DNA of 64,000 nucleotides from Theobroma cacao. Lineage: Eukaryota; Streptophyta; Magnoliopsida; Malvales; Malvaceae. A model generated the notes under the pieces. That model was not told the DNA's origin, ran no database searches, and was given only the letters and a program-made list of their open reading frames with translations. Numbering within the stretch: position 1 is the first letter of the stretch; each line of letters begins with the position of its first letter. Made by a program: the position numbers and the translations under genes. This document shows positions 38,201 to 50,456 of this stretch, piece by piece. The stretch spans positions 24,877,334 through 24,941,333 of the forward strand of contig NC_030853.1 of the NCBI RefSeq assembly GCF_000208745.1, written 5' to 3'.

Positions 38201-39999
38201 ATGTGAAAATCTAATGTTAATTTTTTTCTACTTTATGTCTATTTATATTAGTAAATCTAAAAACTTATATAAATTTAAATTGTTAATGAAATTTTATGCT
38301 ATAATTTAATTTTATATCCAAAGTGATTAATTTTTTACTTAAAATCGAATAATTGACCTAATCCATAACCTAATCTATAATCTTATATGATTACTATTTA
38401 GCCACCTTTCATATAATATTTTGAATCCGCCACTAGTTTTGATTACATTTTGGACTCTAGTAAAAATTTTGTATTAGGTTTTATGATATTGAATAAAATA
38501 ATTAAATTTAATTGAAAAAAATACTTCAAAAAGAAAATTATAACTTATATAAAGATACTAAAAATGAGATTATCATATACATAAATGGGTCACGAGTGTT
38601 TGAAGCATTTTTCTTTTGCAGTGTATGAGAGTCAGTTGGCAACATTTAAAAAAAAAAGAAATAGCAGTCAGCAATTTTTTGATTAAACATTGATAAATTT
38701 TTTTGATATGGAGAGAAAGGTTGGACTTGAACCATAAGACAAAGAACTTCTAGTTTACAATATTTTGGCTAATTTAATTAGGGAAAAAATATATCAAAAA
38801 AATTTATGAAGTCCTCAGGGAATTTTATTTACATTCACTGTTTTCTTTCATTTGCTAATACAAGCAGAGTTTCTTACTTATATAAGAAAGAGAACCAAGG
38901 AATATTATTAATGAAAACCAAAATGTATATACACAAGTTGAGCGAGGTTGAACAACCAGGAAGTTCCCCCTTAAAAATAAGCAATCTAATAACAGAATTA
39001 ATCTGATGAAAAGGCCCCAAGGAATATGGTGGAAAGTAAATCAGAAATTGCAACCAAGCTATTAACTCCTGTCCCTACCAGCCCCCAATCAGTCTCTCCT
39101 TAACAAAGACACCATAGCTGTAGAGCTAACATTGGCAGGTTGGCCAGGTTGCTATTTTTTGCAACTGTGGTGCGTGTGAAACTAAAGAAAATTTTAATTA
39201 GAGAGAGTTTTATATATAGTAGGAATTTAAGGCAATTGTAACTTGCTAAACTAGGATATCTTTTCCTTCTCTTTTTCATTGTCCACTAAATTTGAATAAG
39301 AAGTTAAAAATCAAGAACATCAAAACATGAGCCAAGTTCAAAGTGTGCATGTGTTTTTGCTTTGTGTGGATATGTTCTGCAAGGTGCTTTTGTCTAGTGA
39401 GTGAGTTTGTACATGTGAGAGGGAGAGGGAGAAATTCCTCATCAAATTAAAGCACAAGGTTTCTGTTGGTGCAAATGGGCTTTATATAAAATTTAAAAAA
39501 TTGGTAAAATTGATGATCCAATCGTTCCACTATATAACTTTATGCAATATAACCTTTGAGTTAAGACAACTTTTTATTATGTGTTATAACTTTTCTATTT
39601 TGAAAATACATTAACAGTTTCTGATCCATATTTTCCATGTTTAGCTTCATGTCATTAAACATCAAGATCTTTATATGGTTACTAGTTATTTGAGAAATGA
39701 AATAGCTAGAAAAAGGAAAGAGAGGAATAAGACTACCAAAATTTGTAAAACAAGGAGAATAGTCTTTAAATAATTTCAACCATTCTACAATTGGTTGTGC
39801 TTGAGATAATCTCTTGATTTCTTCTCAGAGATTACAAAAAATTTTCCCTGAATGTACAATGGACTAATTTTTGCTCTAGTTCTATATATATATCACTAAT
39901 GAATTCCCTTTTCCTGCGAAAAAATCACTAAAAATGATTGGCAAAATAAAAAAGATATACAAGGCCAAGGGGGTTCCTAAGGTTAATTAATAAGAATAA
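35203..39999. other. Gene-free spacer downstream of the lipase gene
   Basis: AT-rich, with no supported gene or RNA. Old repeat debris includes the tandem duplication at 38051-38308 and a GAATCCGCCACTAG end near 38426-38439 that resembles the terminus of hAT-like elements. The last 100-200 bp should be the 3' UTR of the phospholipase gene. Confidence 0.5.
38051..38308. repeat. Two-copy tandem duplication, about 127 bp
   Basis: A unit starting TCAAGCACGATGCATAATAT at 38051 recurs from 38178 with scattered changes. Both copies include TATTTATATTAGT and AAATTTAAATTGTTAATGAA. It may belong to the transposon relic that ends near 38439. Confidence 0.7.
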
Positions 40000-41346
40000 T
40001 TAGGATCTTTGAGATTGAACCAAGTTTACCATATTGATCGCAGCATCTTTCCATGGCAAATTAATGTTAAAATTTTGGGCACTCAAGAGCAACTCCCTTG
40101 CCCTATTTAGAAAATCAACACCATCCTTTTGAATCTGCACTCTTTTGGGCCATTTGAGTAAGCTGATGTATGTTTCAAGGTCATGAACGCATGAAGGATT
40201 TTGCACGTTGAAGAAGTCCAGGACTAGTTCAACACCAACGTGAGCATAACATGAGCAGCTCCATGGGAACTCATATCTCCCTCCCAAAACCCTAAAATTC
40301 TCGTTGAATAAAACACCTGGAAGCTTTGTAATGGGGTCGTTAACATTGGCTATTCTCAGCACTTTAACTCCCAATTCCTCACACCTTTGCTTGAAACTTG
40401 AGTTCCCAACTCTAGGTCCCCCAAAGGAGAAGACAGTGACCGGTATTTCTTGGTCTGAATCGATTTTATTCAAGCCAAGCTCTGTAATATCATAAGCAAA
40501 AAGAAGGGCCAAAGCACTCCCCATACTATGGCCAGCCACAGTTATGCTCAACTTCTCACCTTTGTATTTGTTTAGTATCCTTGAAACCTCGGATAGAAGC
40601 TGTTCGCGACAACTCTCGAGTCCAAACTTGCTATCTGTTTCGTCTGAAGTGTACAAGCTCAAAAACCCTGACTCCACCTTCACTTCCGGCCTCGGGTTAT
40701 GCGGGTCTAGGCGTGCAGGCGTGAGCGAGCTCATGAAATTGGCAACCCATTCATGGTTTGTAACCGTCCCTCGAAAAGTGATCAGCACATCTCTTCTCCC
40801 TAGCCTTTTAACGGCATCATCCGATGACACCGCTGCATATCCAATCCAACGGCCGCAAGAAGCCGTTTGGATTGGAATGTTGACATCAGGTGTAGCGTAG
40901 ATGTATTTCGTTACTTGGTAACCAGAGTTCTCCATCCCAACTTCTTTTAGCATACTCTTCTTTCCGTACTTGCAATTCAAGTACCTTCTGGAGTTGGGGT
41001 CAAGATCAAAGGCCTTGTAACAGGCGGCGACGAACTCCCCATATCGGATGATCTCTTTCCGGAGAAGAGGGTGCAATGGTTCGACTAGATTTTCCCAGTT
41101 GTTGGAACCTTGAATTTCTCTCCAGAAACGAGACAAGATAGAACTAGTTTTGGAAACTGCGGCAGCAGTGACCGCCATAACTGGTGTTTCTACAGAGTTA
41201 TTAGCAATAACTGATTGTCTTGATGAAGAAATCCCCGTTTTCTTTGGCAAGCAAACTTGCCCAAATGAATGTGACCGACGCTGAATGTCCCCTGGAAATG
41301 CGATATGGTTCATGTTTATGCTTGGCATCAACACTTTAGACGCCAT
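40000..41346 (-). CDS. Plastid phospholipase A1, DONGLE / PLA1-I-alpha type
   Basis: An intronless coding region of 448 residues (class I plant PLA1, lipase_3 fold). These enzymes release acyl chains from the sn-1 position of plastid galactolipids and phospholipids or of triacylglycerol. DAD1 and DONGLE have been linked to jasmonate precursor supply. Visible features are a basic, Ser-rich N-terminus typical of a transit peptide, [17 protein letters not shown], the GHSMGS nucleophile elbow with Ser274, and probable Asp337 (NVNDP) and His369 (YAHVG). The block [20 protein letters not shown] is close to Arabidopsis PLA1-I-alpha2 (At2g31690) and DONGLE (At1g05800) as remembered. I chose the ATG at 41346. 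The frame stays open upstream to 41442 but offers no ATG there, and the extra residues derive from a CT repeat in the leader. A possible 5' UTR intron (donor near 41504, acceptor near 41420 on the minus strand) would remove that region. Confidence 0.94.
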   Translation of the reverse strand: MASKVLMPSINMNHIAFPGDIQRRSHSFGQVCLPKKTGISSSRQSVIANNSVETPVMAVTAAAVSKTSSILSRFWREIQGSNNWENLVEPLHPLLRKEIIRYGEFVAACYKAFDLDPNSRRYLNCKYGKKSMLKEVGMENSGYQVTKYIYATPDVNIPIQTASCGRWIGYAAVSSDDAVKRLGRRDVLITFRGTVTNHEWVANFMSSLTPARLDPHNPRPEVKVESGFLSLYTSDETDSKFGLESCREQLLSEVSRILNKYKGEKLSITVAGHSMGSALALLFAYDITELGLNKIDSDQEIPVTVFSFGGPRVGNSSFKQRCEELGVKVLRIANVNDPITKLPGVLFNENFRVLGGRYEFPWSCSCYAHVGVELVLDFFNVQNPSCVHDLETYISLLKWPKRVQIQKDGVDFLNRARELLLSAQNFNINLPWKDAAINMVNLVQSQRS

Positions 41347-41355
41347 TTTAGAGGG

Positions 41356-41405
41356 TGTGGGAGGGAGAGAGACAGGGAGACAGAGACAGAGACAGAGAGG
41401 GAGAT
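41356..41405. repeat. GAGACA-type purine repeat in the phospholipase leader
   Basis: Imperfect GAGACA/GAGAGG units lie just upstream of the start codon, within the presumed 5' UTR. On the sense (minus) strand it is a CT-repeat leader. Confidence 0.8.
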
Positions 41406-43151
41406 GAGAGGCTACTCTATTTTGTGAAAGAATATGAAACAATTGGATATATATATATATAAAGGAAGGAGAGAGGAAGAGAGGGTGGGAGCTAAATACC
41501 TGACAATGGTGTTTCTCTCATGGTGAAATTGAGGGGCAGAGAGAGAGAGGGGAAAATGGAAAAAGAAAAGAAAAAGCACGTTGCCGAGTATTTGACTGAG
41601 ATAATCATTCAAAATTGCGAAGGGAGGTGGTCGGTCGGGTTTATATTTTTGCGGCTGGTCAGCCTTCTTTTTACGTATATATTAAAAAATTAATATACTC
41701 TTCTAAAACACATATACTTACTATAAATAAACTAAAACGCTCATAAACGCTCACAGGCGTTACTTTGTCGTTTGCTTTTCTTTTTCTTTTTATTTTTATT
41801 GGGGTTGACTTCAAAACACCCCCAAAGCTATGAACAGAGCAAAATTCCCTGGCTATGCCCTGAAATGTTAAACCCAAATATATTAATTTCTGCGTACCAT
41901 GCAGATCCCAGTTGCATATTTTATTTCATTCTTTAACGTTATTTTGTGGATTCATCGGACAGGAATTTAAATAGCATTGTTTTGTGGATAAAATGTTAAT
42001 TTGAGTTTCGATTTAATCACCTTTGTCAAAGTTCAACTTGGAATGGTAGAACTTAGTAAGTCAAGGAATTTCACAGAGAGACCAATTAATTAGACGGAAC
42101 GTTGATTTTATTTTGAAGATATGAATAAATTCTCAGTAAAGAAAAAAAAATTTAATTGTTGAAGGAAAGAATTGGTTTTCCATATGTAAATGTCGATAAG
42201 TAACGGATTGTACTCATATGTTAATAAATGTAATCGCATGAGCGAAAATAAGTCATCTCCATAAAAACACATAAGAAGATAATAATTTTGATACAATATT
42301 TAATTATCCATAACATTATTAAATAAAGTATTAAAACATGTTACAATACTTACAAAAGTTCAAAGCAACTCTTGATTAAACATCCCCAGCATTTTCAACG
42401 AATGACGTCTAGTTAGGTTTTACTTTATATAAATTATGACGTTAATCTGGGGCCAACTGGTGATATCCCACTTTACCCCTGGAGGGGCATGCTTATATAG
42501 GGACATAAACGCCACTGGGACAGTAATTTTTTTTTACCCTTTTGCCCTTTTTGGGAATTATCCCTATCCTTAATTTAATTTGAATTAGGGTTCCCTATTT
42601 CCTTAGTTTTTCATCAATTACTTAATGAATACAAGTAAGATGTGGTCGGAAAAGAGGGATAATATAGAATTAAGATGTGGTCGGAAAAGGGTTTGGAATT
42701 TGGCCGGCAATTAATTTTCAATAAAGGGACATAAATTGTAAGAAAATTACACACATGACCCAAAAATCGGTTACTTGATTTGACGAACATGTATATAAAT
42801 ATTTATGAGGTTAAAGAGACAAGAGTGTTAAAGTTCAACGCGGGGGAGTGACTTTTGGCTTTTGGGCATAAACATTGAAACGCTTTTGTGTTCTGCTCTT
42901 CTTTATCACATGCTATAAACCTTTCTAATTAGATTAGGCAACGAGAAGTGTGCTTCACCGCCAGCTTCCTCACTTCCTCTTACACGGTCGCTGGTTTTTG
43001 ACTGCCTTCCCCTTTGCCAAGAACCTTATATCATAAAAGATTACATATAAGACTGTACCTTCTGCTCTCAAAATTTAGTAATCCTACTGTTTCAATAAAG
43101 TAGATAAAAAGGTTTGTACTTCTTTTTGCCTTTTTTTTTTCAAATTGGTGT
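41406..43151. other. Phospholipase leader and promoter, then spacer
   Basis: A GA-rich leader (+ strand view) extends to about 41570. On the minus strand an ATATAAA motif at about 41640-41647 is a fair TATA candidate. Further right, TAAGATGTGGTCGGAAAAG occurs twice, 35 bp apart (42636 and 42671). No other gene signal was found. Confidence 0.45.
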
Positions 43152-43990
43152 AATATTTTTAAAAAATTTAAATAAATTTTTATTATTCTATTATGTTTAA
43201 TCAAATTTTTATATTTTATTGAACCAAATAGTCATTTTTGACCAGGGTTGGCTTTAGCATAAAGCCACCAAAGCCCATACTTTAAGCCTCACAATTTTAT
43301 AAGTCTAATAATTTTGTATAANATTATATATTAATTAATAGATGAAATATATATATATAAATTAAAATAATTAATAAAATATATTTTAAATTAAATTCTA
43401 TTAAATATTTATTTTCTCTCACTTCTATATTTTTATTAATTTTTAACTATTTATCTCATTTTCTCACTTATGTAAAAGTCAAAATAATTAATGAAATTAC
43501 ATATTCTCTCACTTTTTCAATTATGTATCTAATAAATTTTAATTTTTTATCACTTCTCAATTCTCATAATACTAATAATTCTCAATTATTTTTCCTATTT
43601 CAATGAACTTAATATGTTTTTAATGATTTTCTACTAGTGGTAATTTTTTTTAATTTTAATAAAAAAATAACCTCATTTAAATATGTAAGCGCTTTATGCC
43701 TTTTAAGGTATTGAGCCGTCCTACTTTTTGACTAATGATTGACTAGCCGAATGTTAACGCAAATGATAAAAATGTCATGTGACAATGTTATCATACCATA
43801 TTATCATCCACTATCATAATCAATATGTAACGTCAGTGTCACGTGACATAAATAATGATAAATTAGTATTTTGTCTAACAATAATTAGTTAACTGTTAAT
43901 TATTAAGACTTATTTGATTTAAAATAGAAGTATAAGCACTTGATCAAACTTAAAAAAAATAAATATGTATTTAAAATTTTTAAAATGATT
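43152..43990. mobile_element. Degenerate long-inverted-repeat element, host of a nested hAT MITE
   Basis: About 90 bp at the left (43152-43242) resembles, in reverse complement, the right end (about 43905-43990). Shared blocks are TTTTAAAAATTTAAATA, then T-rich sequence, then an AATCAAAT..TTATA..CAAATAGTC-type pattern. A similar left arm occurs at about 30655-30780. The ends are not sharply defined and no target duplication was confirmed. The 482-bp hAT MITE interrupts the left arm. Similarity was judged by eye. Confidence 0.4.
43243..43724. mobile_element. hAT-type MITE with 8-bp target duplication
   Basis: The left end is CAGGGTTGGCTTTAGC, and the right end read backward is GTAGGACGGCTCAATACC. 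The 8-bp repeat TTTTTGAC flanks it exactly (43235-43242 and 43725-43732), as expected for hAT elements. The interior is AT-rich with no coding capacity and includes the single undetermined base at 43322. End mismatches indicate some age, but the TSD is still perfect. Confidence 0.75.
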
Positions 43991-44132
43991 TAAGAGTTTT
44001 TTAGGCATTATGCCTTTTCAATTATTTATAGAATCCTTTCATTATTTGGGCATTGAAAGAGATTAATTGGCAAAGTAGATAAAATATGTAGACCGGGTTA
44101 AAATTTCTTACTTTTGCTTTCTTTTTATTATA

Positions 44133-45127
44133 CGGTAAAATCTCTATAAATTAATACTCGATAAATTAATAATTTTGATTAAATAATGTTTTTGGTCGAT
44201 CTCAACTTGGGACCAACGTAATAAATTAATTATTCATTAACTTTATTAGATAATATATTTTTTAAAAAATACACATAGGTTTCACCTGATATATAAATTA
44301 ATAATCTCTTTATATATCAAAATTATATATATAAATGACTTAATTAGGAAATCTTTGTAAAATATGACTAGAATGTTATTTGTTTTTCTTGAAATTGATG
44401 TCTCTGTAGACCTCATTTCTAACTTTTTTTATATTGAACAAACCACATAAAAAACCTTCTCTAGTTTTGGGAATTATGCAGTTTTATATCGTTTAGCATC
44501 ACCTTATTCGATGTTGGCTGATAAATACTCTTATGACCTTTCGATTGTATTTGAAATTGTTGTTAATTTACTCACTTACAAGTTAATCTTTTCTAACACC
44601 TATTGTTGCATGTTATTGCTCTTAAGTGCAATTTGGATTTTCTATTTGGTACTCACACAATGTTTTACGCATTTCATCTGTCATTGTTAATTTCTTTACA
44701 TTTTTTAGATGAAAAGCCACTGTATTTAGTTTTATCATTTGTGATACTGAATGTTCTTTTTATAAGTGTTTTTGCTTAACTTAATGTTCATGAAGTATAT
44801 TAATTAAGTATATATCAAATGTAATTTTAGTTTGTTGCAAAAATGAATAGTTTCATTACTTTTATTTAATAAGACTAATTATATTCATAAACTTGTTTTA
44901 GTTAAATAAATACATAGAATAATAATGTATCGTAATTCGGTAATTAAATAATATTTGTATAATGACAATACACAATATATGTATTAAGTTCAATATTTTA
45001 GAAAAAATGTCTTGATAAATTAATTTTTTATTAATTAATAAATTATTAATTTATTAATTAAGTAATATCTCGATTAATTAATAAATTCTCATATTCTCAA
45101 GGAAATTAATATATAGAGATTTTACTG
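44133..45127. mobile_element. Emigrant/pogo-like MITE (Tc1/mariner superfamily)
   Basis: The left end is CGGTAAAATCTCTATAAATT, and the right end read backward is CAGTAAAATCTCTATATATT. TA lies on both sides (44131-44132 and 45128-45129). The ends are very close to the terminal repeat of the Arabidopsis Emigrant family as I remember it. At 995 bp it is longer than typical Emigrant copies, so it may be a deletion derivative of a larger pogo-like element or may have gained sequence. No transposase frame is visible. Confidence 0.75.
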
Positions 45128-45129
45128 TA

Positions 45130-47000
45130 GTATTTTACCATTAATCAATTTTTTATCATAATTTTATTTAATATTGGATTGAAATTTTCATTGTTATTGA
45201 TATATAATAAGGATAACAAACACATTGTAGATGTCGTACTGATTAATATTTTGAATTTTTTCTTAAAAAATAAGAACTATTGATATCAGTTGGTTTTGAC
45301 ATATTATACATTCTAGATTTATGGTCTATTACATATGCTTTTCAAAAACACACAAGGTACAAACAATTTTCCAACATAAAAGATAAGCATTACAATTATA
45401 ATCAATCAAAAAATAAGTTTTTATGCACTTGAGTATTTGGTTCATTGATTGATGTATAATTTTCTCATTTAAAGAGTAAGATTCAAATCTCTCTTCCCCC
45501 AATTATAAAAATAAATAATAAGTTCTTATAAGGAAAATTATCCAAACCAAATAAGCAATCACCTAATCAATACATTCATTAATCAACATGGGAACATGTG
45601 ATTGGGAGAAAAGAACAATACAAAATGGGGTAAATTTACTAAATAATAAGATTTAAATTTAAAATTTAATAATATAACTTTCTTAATTTCATGACTATCG
45701 ATCGTATTATTTAATCATATGTTTTTTTTTACTTAATTTAAAATATTATAAATAAATAAAAATATATAGTCCTCAACCTTGTCTAAATTCTTTTACATTT
45801 CGGACATTACTTGTACTCGAGAATAGCACCTCGTTTGGTTTAATTGAAAAGCCAAGAAAAAAATTAACCATAAGTATTCTTGTGTTGGATGAACCGTGTC
45901 AAAAGCCGAAACTGTCAAAGAAAGGCCATGACTATCACATGCGCCCACAGTCGGACCCTCGAGGGTCGTCCGAGCCCCTAGCTCACTAAATATAAGGATT
46001 CTTTTTATTGGTTAAGAAAATAAAAATGAAAAAAAAAAGAAGAAAAAGGAAATGAAAACAAAAAACGAGATTATTCTACTGATGGAAAAATACGAATCAA
46101 GCTGTCTTTTTTTTTATTTTTCCTTTTAGTCAAAACATTAATCAAAAATGTTAAGCTGATGGAAAAATATGAAAGGAAAAAATTGACAAAATTTTTTCCT
46201 TGTTATAGACTTTTGGGTTAGTTCCTCCCATTGATCTTGGAAAATGGTGGATGAGAGGAGAATCTGTTTGAAAGAAAATGAGTAAATGACGTAAAATGGA
46301 GTATAAACAGGTTACTAGTTTTGACAATTTTGATATGTTTAGAAATTGGCTGAGAGGGCCGGGCCGGGGAACATGTGAAACAACAATTTGAAAAATATGT
46401 GTGATATTTGGATTCGGGTTGTTTTTTGTTTTTATCAAATGGATTCATTTAATTGTGTATGAAAAATTGATATAAGGTCAAGTTTATGTCAAAATTAGAC
46501 AAATTGTTGAAAATAATTTTAACAGCATCCGAATAAGAGACAGTTTGAACATTTTAAGGCTGAAGCCATACTCAAAACATAAAACTAGGAGCACCAAAGT
46601 CAAATCAAAACCACACCCAAGTTATGTAAGTTTATTTTCTTTTCTTTTTTTAATCCACAAGTTTTGAGAGCAAGTACATTTATTAAAATTATGAGAAATT
46701 TTGAAGGAAAATGGTTTGAATGTAAACAAGAAAATTTCATGAATATCTGAGAATGTAAGAATGATAATTTAAAAAAAAAAAAGAATGTAAGAATGATATA
46801 ATTGTTTATTATATTCAAAGTATTCTTGTTACTATTATTTTTTTTTACAAAATGTATTCTCTTTCTTTCTTTTTTTAATTTTGGAAAAAAAGAGGATCGT
46901 AATCATTTTCTTTGAATAAGAATCATGTATCAATTAATGAATTAAATGCTTGAACATATGCAAAAACGATTTGAGAAAAATTCGATAAATTTTTTCATTT
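45130..47000. other. AT-rich spacer
   Basis: No supported gene. Near 45430-45480 lies a dispersed phrase (GATTGATGTATAATTTTCTCATTT-like) that also occurs near 37450 and 30770. Open frames at 46151-46448 are low-complexity shadows. Confidence 0.5.
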
Positions 47001-47280
47001 CACTACAACAAATTTGACTTAAGAGTGCATATTAATAAAATATGCTATTAAAAATATTTTTAGTAACACTTTTTGTATTTATTGTACAGCACCATTATAA
47101 ATTTGATTGTCCTACACAAATTTAGTAGTATTATAAATAAAAATGTAACTATAAAAATTGCATACACTAACAAAGACTATAAACACACTTCTAATATTGC
47201 TACTAAATATTTAAAAAGAGCAATTAAAAATTTAAATAACTGTATTTTAAGATTTTACTACATATATAATTTGAAATAAA
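47001..47280 (+). mobile_element. Decayed CACTA (En/Spm-type) transposon end
   Basis: CACTACAACAAATTTGACTT matches the usual CACTACAAnAAATTTG start of plant CACTA elements. Subterminal words of the TGCTATTAAAAA/TGCTACTAAATA kind follow. The opposite TTGTAGTG end was not found nearby, so this looks like one surviving end. Confidence 0.45.
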
Positions 47281-50200
47281 AAAAAACTTGTAAGGGCATA
47301 TATTTTGTTGTCATATATACTTAATTATCTCTCTAAATCTGATGCCTGATTATTTTTTGGACATAAGATTTATAAAATCAGAGAGATATTTATTAGTATA
47401 CTCTACAACTTAAACCAAAGGTTTCCATACATCTTTTATCAATTCAAAAATTTCCTATGGAAGTTGAAGTATGGCTTGATCAAACTCTTCTTTTGTACAA
47501 CATATGACAACTGCCTGGTTAATAGCTGAGCCAAACTTTAAATTGCTTTATTGCTTTTTTATTTTTCTATGAAAGAATTGACAAGAAAACGATTCGATTA
47601 AACCACACACTGAAAGGTCCCAGTCAAGAACCGAAAGTAATAAAAACATTTCATGGTTTAGCAGTGGCTACGGAAGAAAAGTAAAGATATTTTTCATGGG
47701 GTTGCATGGAAATTAGGCAATGATCATAGAAATGGCTGCCTTAATGTGTTCTAGATTGTCAAGCCCTAAAGAAATGAAAAGGGTTGTTGATAAGCATAGA
47801 AAAAAAAAAAAAACAAAAGAGAAATTGTCTAGTCTAATACGTTTCTATATAATCTTTTTTTTTTCTGATTTGGATTGAATTTGAATTCTCCCCTTACAAC
47901 AAATAGTCTTCTTCTCCATTGTATTTGGCCATTGCTGCATGCAAGGTCACCTTTTATTATTCCAAAAACCTCAAAACTTTGTTACTAAAGTGTTTCTATG
48001 CTTTTTCCTAGAAGTCACGATCGCATGCTTCGCCATCTTTAATTGGGTGGTGAAACATTGAAGTCCCAATATATATTCTTTTTAATTAAGAAATTTGAGG
48101 ATATTTTTGTATTTGACCGTGGATGGATCTTTCCCATTTTCTTTTTCTCCTCCTTTGAAGTTAGGGATCTTCACAATGCCGCCATGATCTTGCCATTTTT
48201 TTAGAGTGGATTTTGAATAGACAAATAAAATGACTACGACCATAAAATGGGCTTGTTGAAGGGAAGACGAAACAGGTTTCCTCCAAAGCGGTCCTAATTA
48301 AATTTAAAAAATATTTCAACTATATTTTTCTGTGTAACAACTTTACTGACGAATAGATTATCAATATCGACTACTTTTCTAAGGTATAATTTTATTTTTT
48401 TTCATTAACTTAGATTTTTGAATAATAAGTTATCTCGATATATTTTATCATAATCTTAAGCGTTTTAGATACTCTATCATATATAACTGTTTTCATATGA
48501 ATTACTTAAATTTTTTATAATTTATTACTGTGTGTATAAATTTTTTTATTATTTCAATTTACTTGTTAATGGACTGGATCATGAATAAATTACTTACATC
48601 AAATTAATCAGCCTGAAGAAGATAACAGTCCATTTCAATTTGATCCCCACAAGTTACAGTTTACTTCAACTACGGGAGTAGGGTTTGGCAGATGTTGAAG
48701 ATCCTGGGTTTTAGTAGTTGTAATTGGTTGTTTTACATCTATTCTTTACTTCTGTTAGTAAAGTACAGAAAATTGGGTTAAAGTACAAAAGTTTTTTGGC
48801 TCACATAAAACATAAAAGTTAATAATACCAAAGTAATCATGTCCACAAATTTGTCAAAGGTGAAAGGTATTTGAGTCTGCATTGATTGGACAAAGGAAAA
48901 ATTGCTAGCCAATAAGTGGCTATCATATAGAGTCAAGCCGAAGCTGAGCGTTGGCATGTTCAGTTTTCATTCATTCTTGATTCGAGTTAATTAGCCTTTG
49001 TTTGTTAGCCAAGTGGCCTAAGGGTCAGGGGTCAGAAATAACAATCAAGAGCTTCGTGAAACATGAAGTTGGCAACTAACGTAGCAGCAGCGAGCAAAAA
49101 CTAGTAATGTCATGTCCATGTCAAAATGTTGCTAGACAAGATAAATGTGAAATGTCTGATAAAATTAGAACAACCGCCCAACACCATGGACGTTAATGCT
49201 GACAAACAACCAAGCCCATTAGTGTTTTTGGTCGGTTAGTTCTTATAAATGGACAGTTGGGGGCATTGAACCCTTGGGGTCATTCGTCATCCCTTCCACG
49301 TTAGCTAGTTTTTGTCCTCCAAGATTAGTGGACGTGCAACATCTGATGGTCCACGACAAATGGTGAATCAGGGAGATGTTAATCAGTCTCAAAGAAAATA
49401 GTGTCTTCGATGTGAGGGCTTAAACGTTGGACGGCAGTGAGTGTCCTTGTCTGCGGCGTCGTGATACTTGTGTTAGTAGGGGGAAAAGGAGACTAAATTT
49501 TTGTTGTTTTGTCACTTGGTTTCCCTACAACCAATCGGCTGCAGCTCAGGGGAATTTGTACGAGTTCATATTGCAGGATTGGCTTAGTCAATATTACAAA
49601 GTCAATATTCATTACTTCTACTCTCGGACTGCCATTCCCTGGATAGATTGTTGTGAAAGGATTTTCCCTCTCTACTTTTTAGGTAAGTGAGGACATGCTA
49701 GTGTGAAACTGTTGATCATTTATTTATTTATGTTATTGTTAAAGTTTTGCTTAGGCTGTCTCTTTAAACTTTTTGACTTCAAATTCAAAGGTCAGAACGA
49801 GAGATACAAAGTTTATGAGAGGAGAGATAAAATTAATTTTTACTTCTTATTATAGAGTTCAAGAGTGTGTGCGTGCGTGTGTATTTATATATATGTATGG
49901 AAATAGATTGCAAGATATCACAAAATTTAATTACCCAAATACATAATCCAATACAATTGTTAGTATTTTATTATTTATGAATGTTTAAAATTTTGATTTT
50001 ATGTTTTAAAGAATATTGTTTGCTTTTATCCCAAAGCCACTTTTGCTTGTTCTAAAAAGTGGAAAACTACCAAGAGAAATAAAAATATATGTTAGTACAT
50101 GTACAAATGAAATAATTTTCAAAAATTTTGTAACATAATTATCACATTGAAAAAATGTAGATTCAACCATCTCCGTAGTGAATTTGTTCAATTGGCCAAA

Positions 50201-50456
50201 ATAGCAAGAAGATGCCAAAGAATCCTGTGACACAAAAGCTGGACAATGTGTTTCAGTGTAGCACCCTTTTCTAAATATGGAGGGTACACGGCAAGTTACT
50301 TCAATTCGGCTCAAAAATGTGCGCCACGTTATGGCCTAACTGTTCATACCCAAAGTCTCTAAGACTATGCTTGATAACATGTTTGATCATGCAACCATGG
50401 GTTTTCATCCTAAAGACAAACATTCAACACTGAATATTGGCCTCAAAAGATGCCAG
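47281..50456. other. Spacer between transposon debris and the class 3 lipase
   Basis: No supported gene. The open frame at 49427-49690 (87 codons) shows no family resemblance. A GTGTGTGCGTGCGTGTG run lies at about 49866-49882. The 3' UTR of the minus-strand lipase should lie just below 50457. Confidence 0.5.

Noticed and set aside
40304..40900. Plus-strand open frames inside the phospholipase gene
   Set aside because: They are shadows of the minus-strand coding sequence, which has the intact catalytic motifs.
41347..41442. N-terminal extension of the phospholipase to 41442
   Set aside because: It starts at TTG rather than ATG, and the residues come from a CT-repeat leader. The ATG at 41346 fits a transit-peptide start.
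49427..49690. 87-codon open frame before the class 3 lipase
   Set aside because: No family resemblance, no splice partner and no promoter signs; length is within chance expectation.
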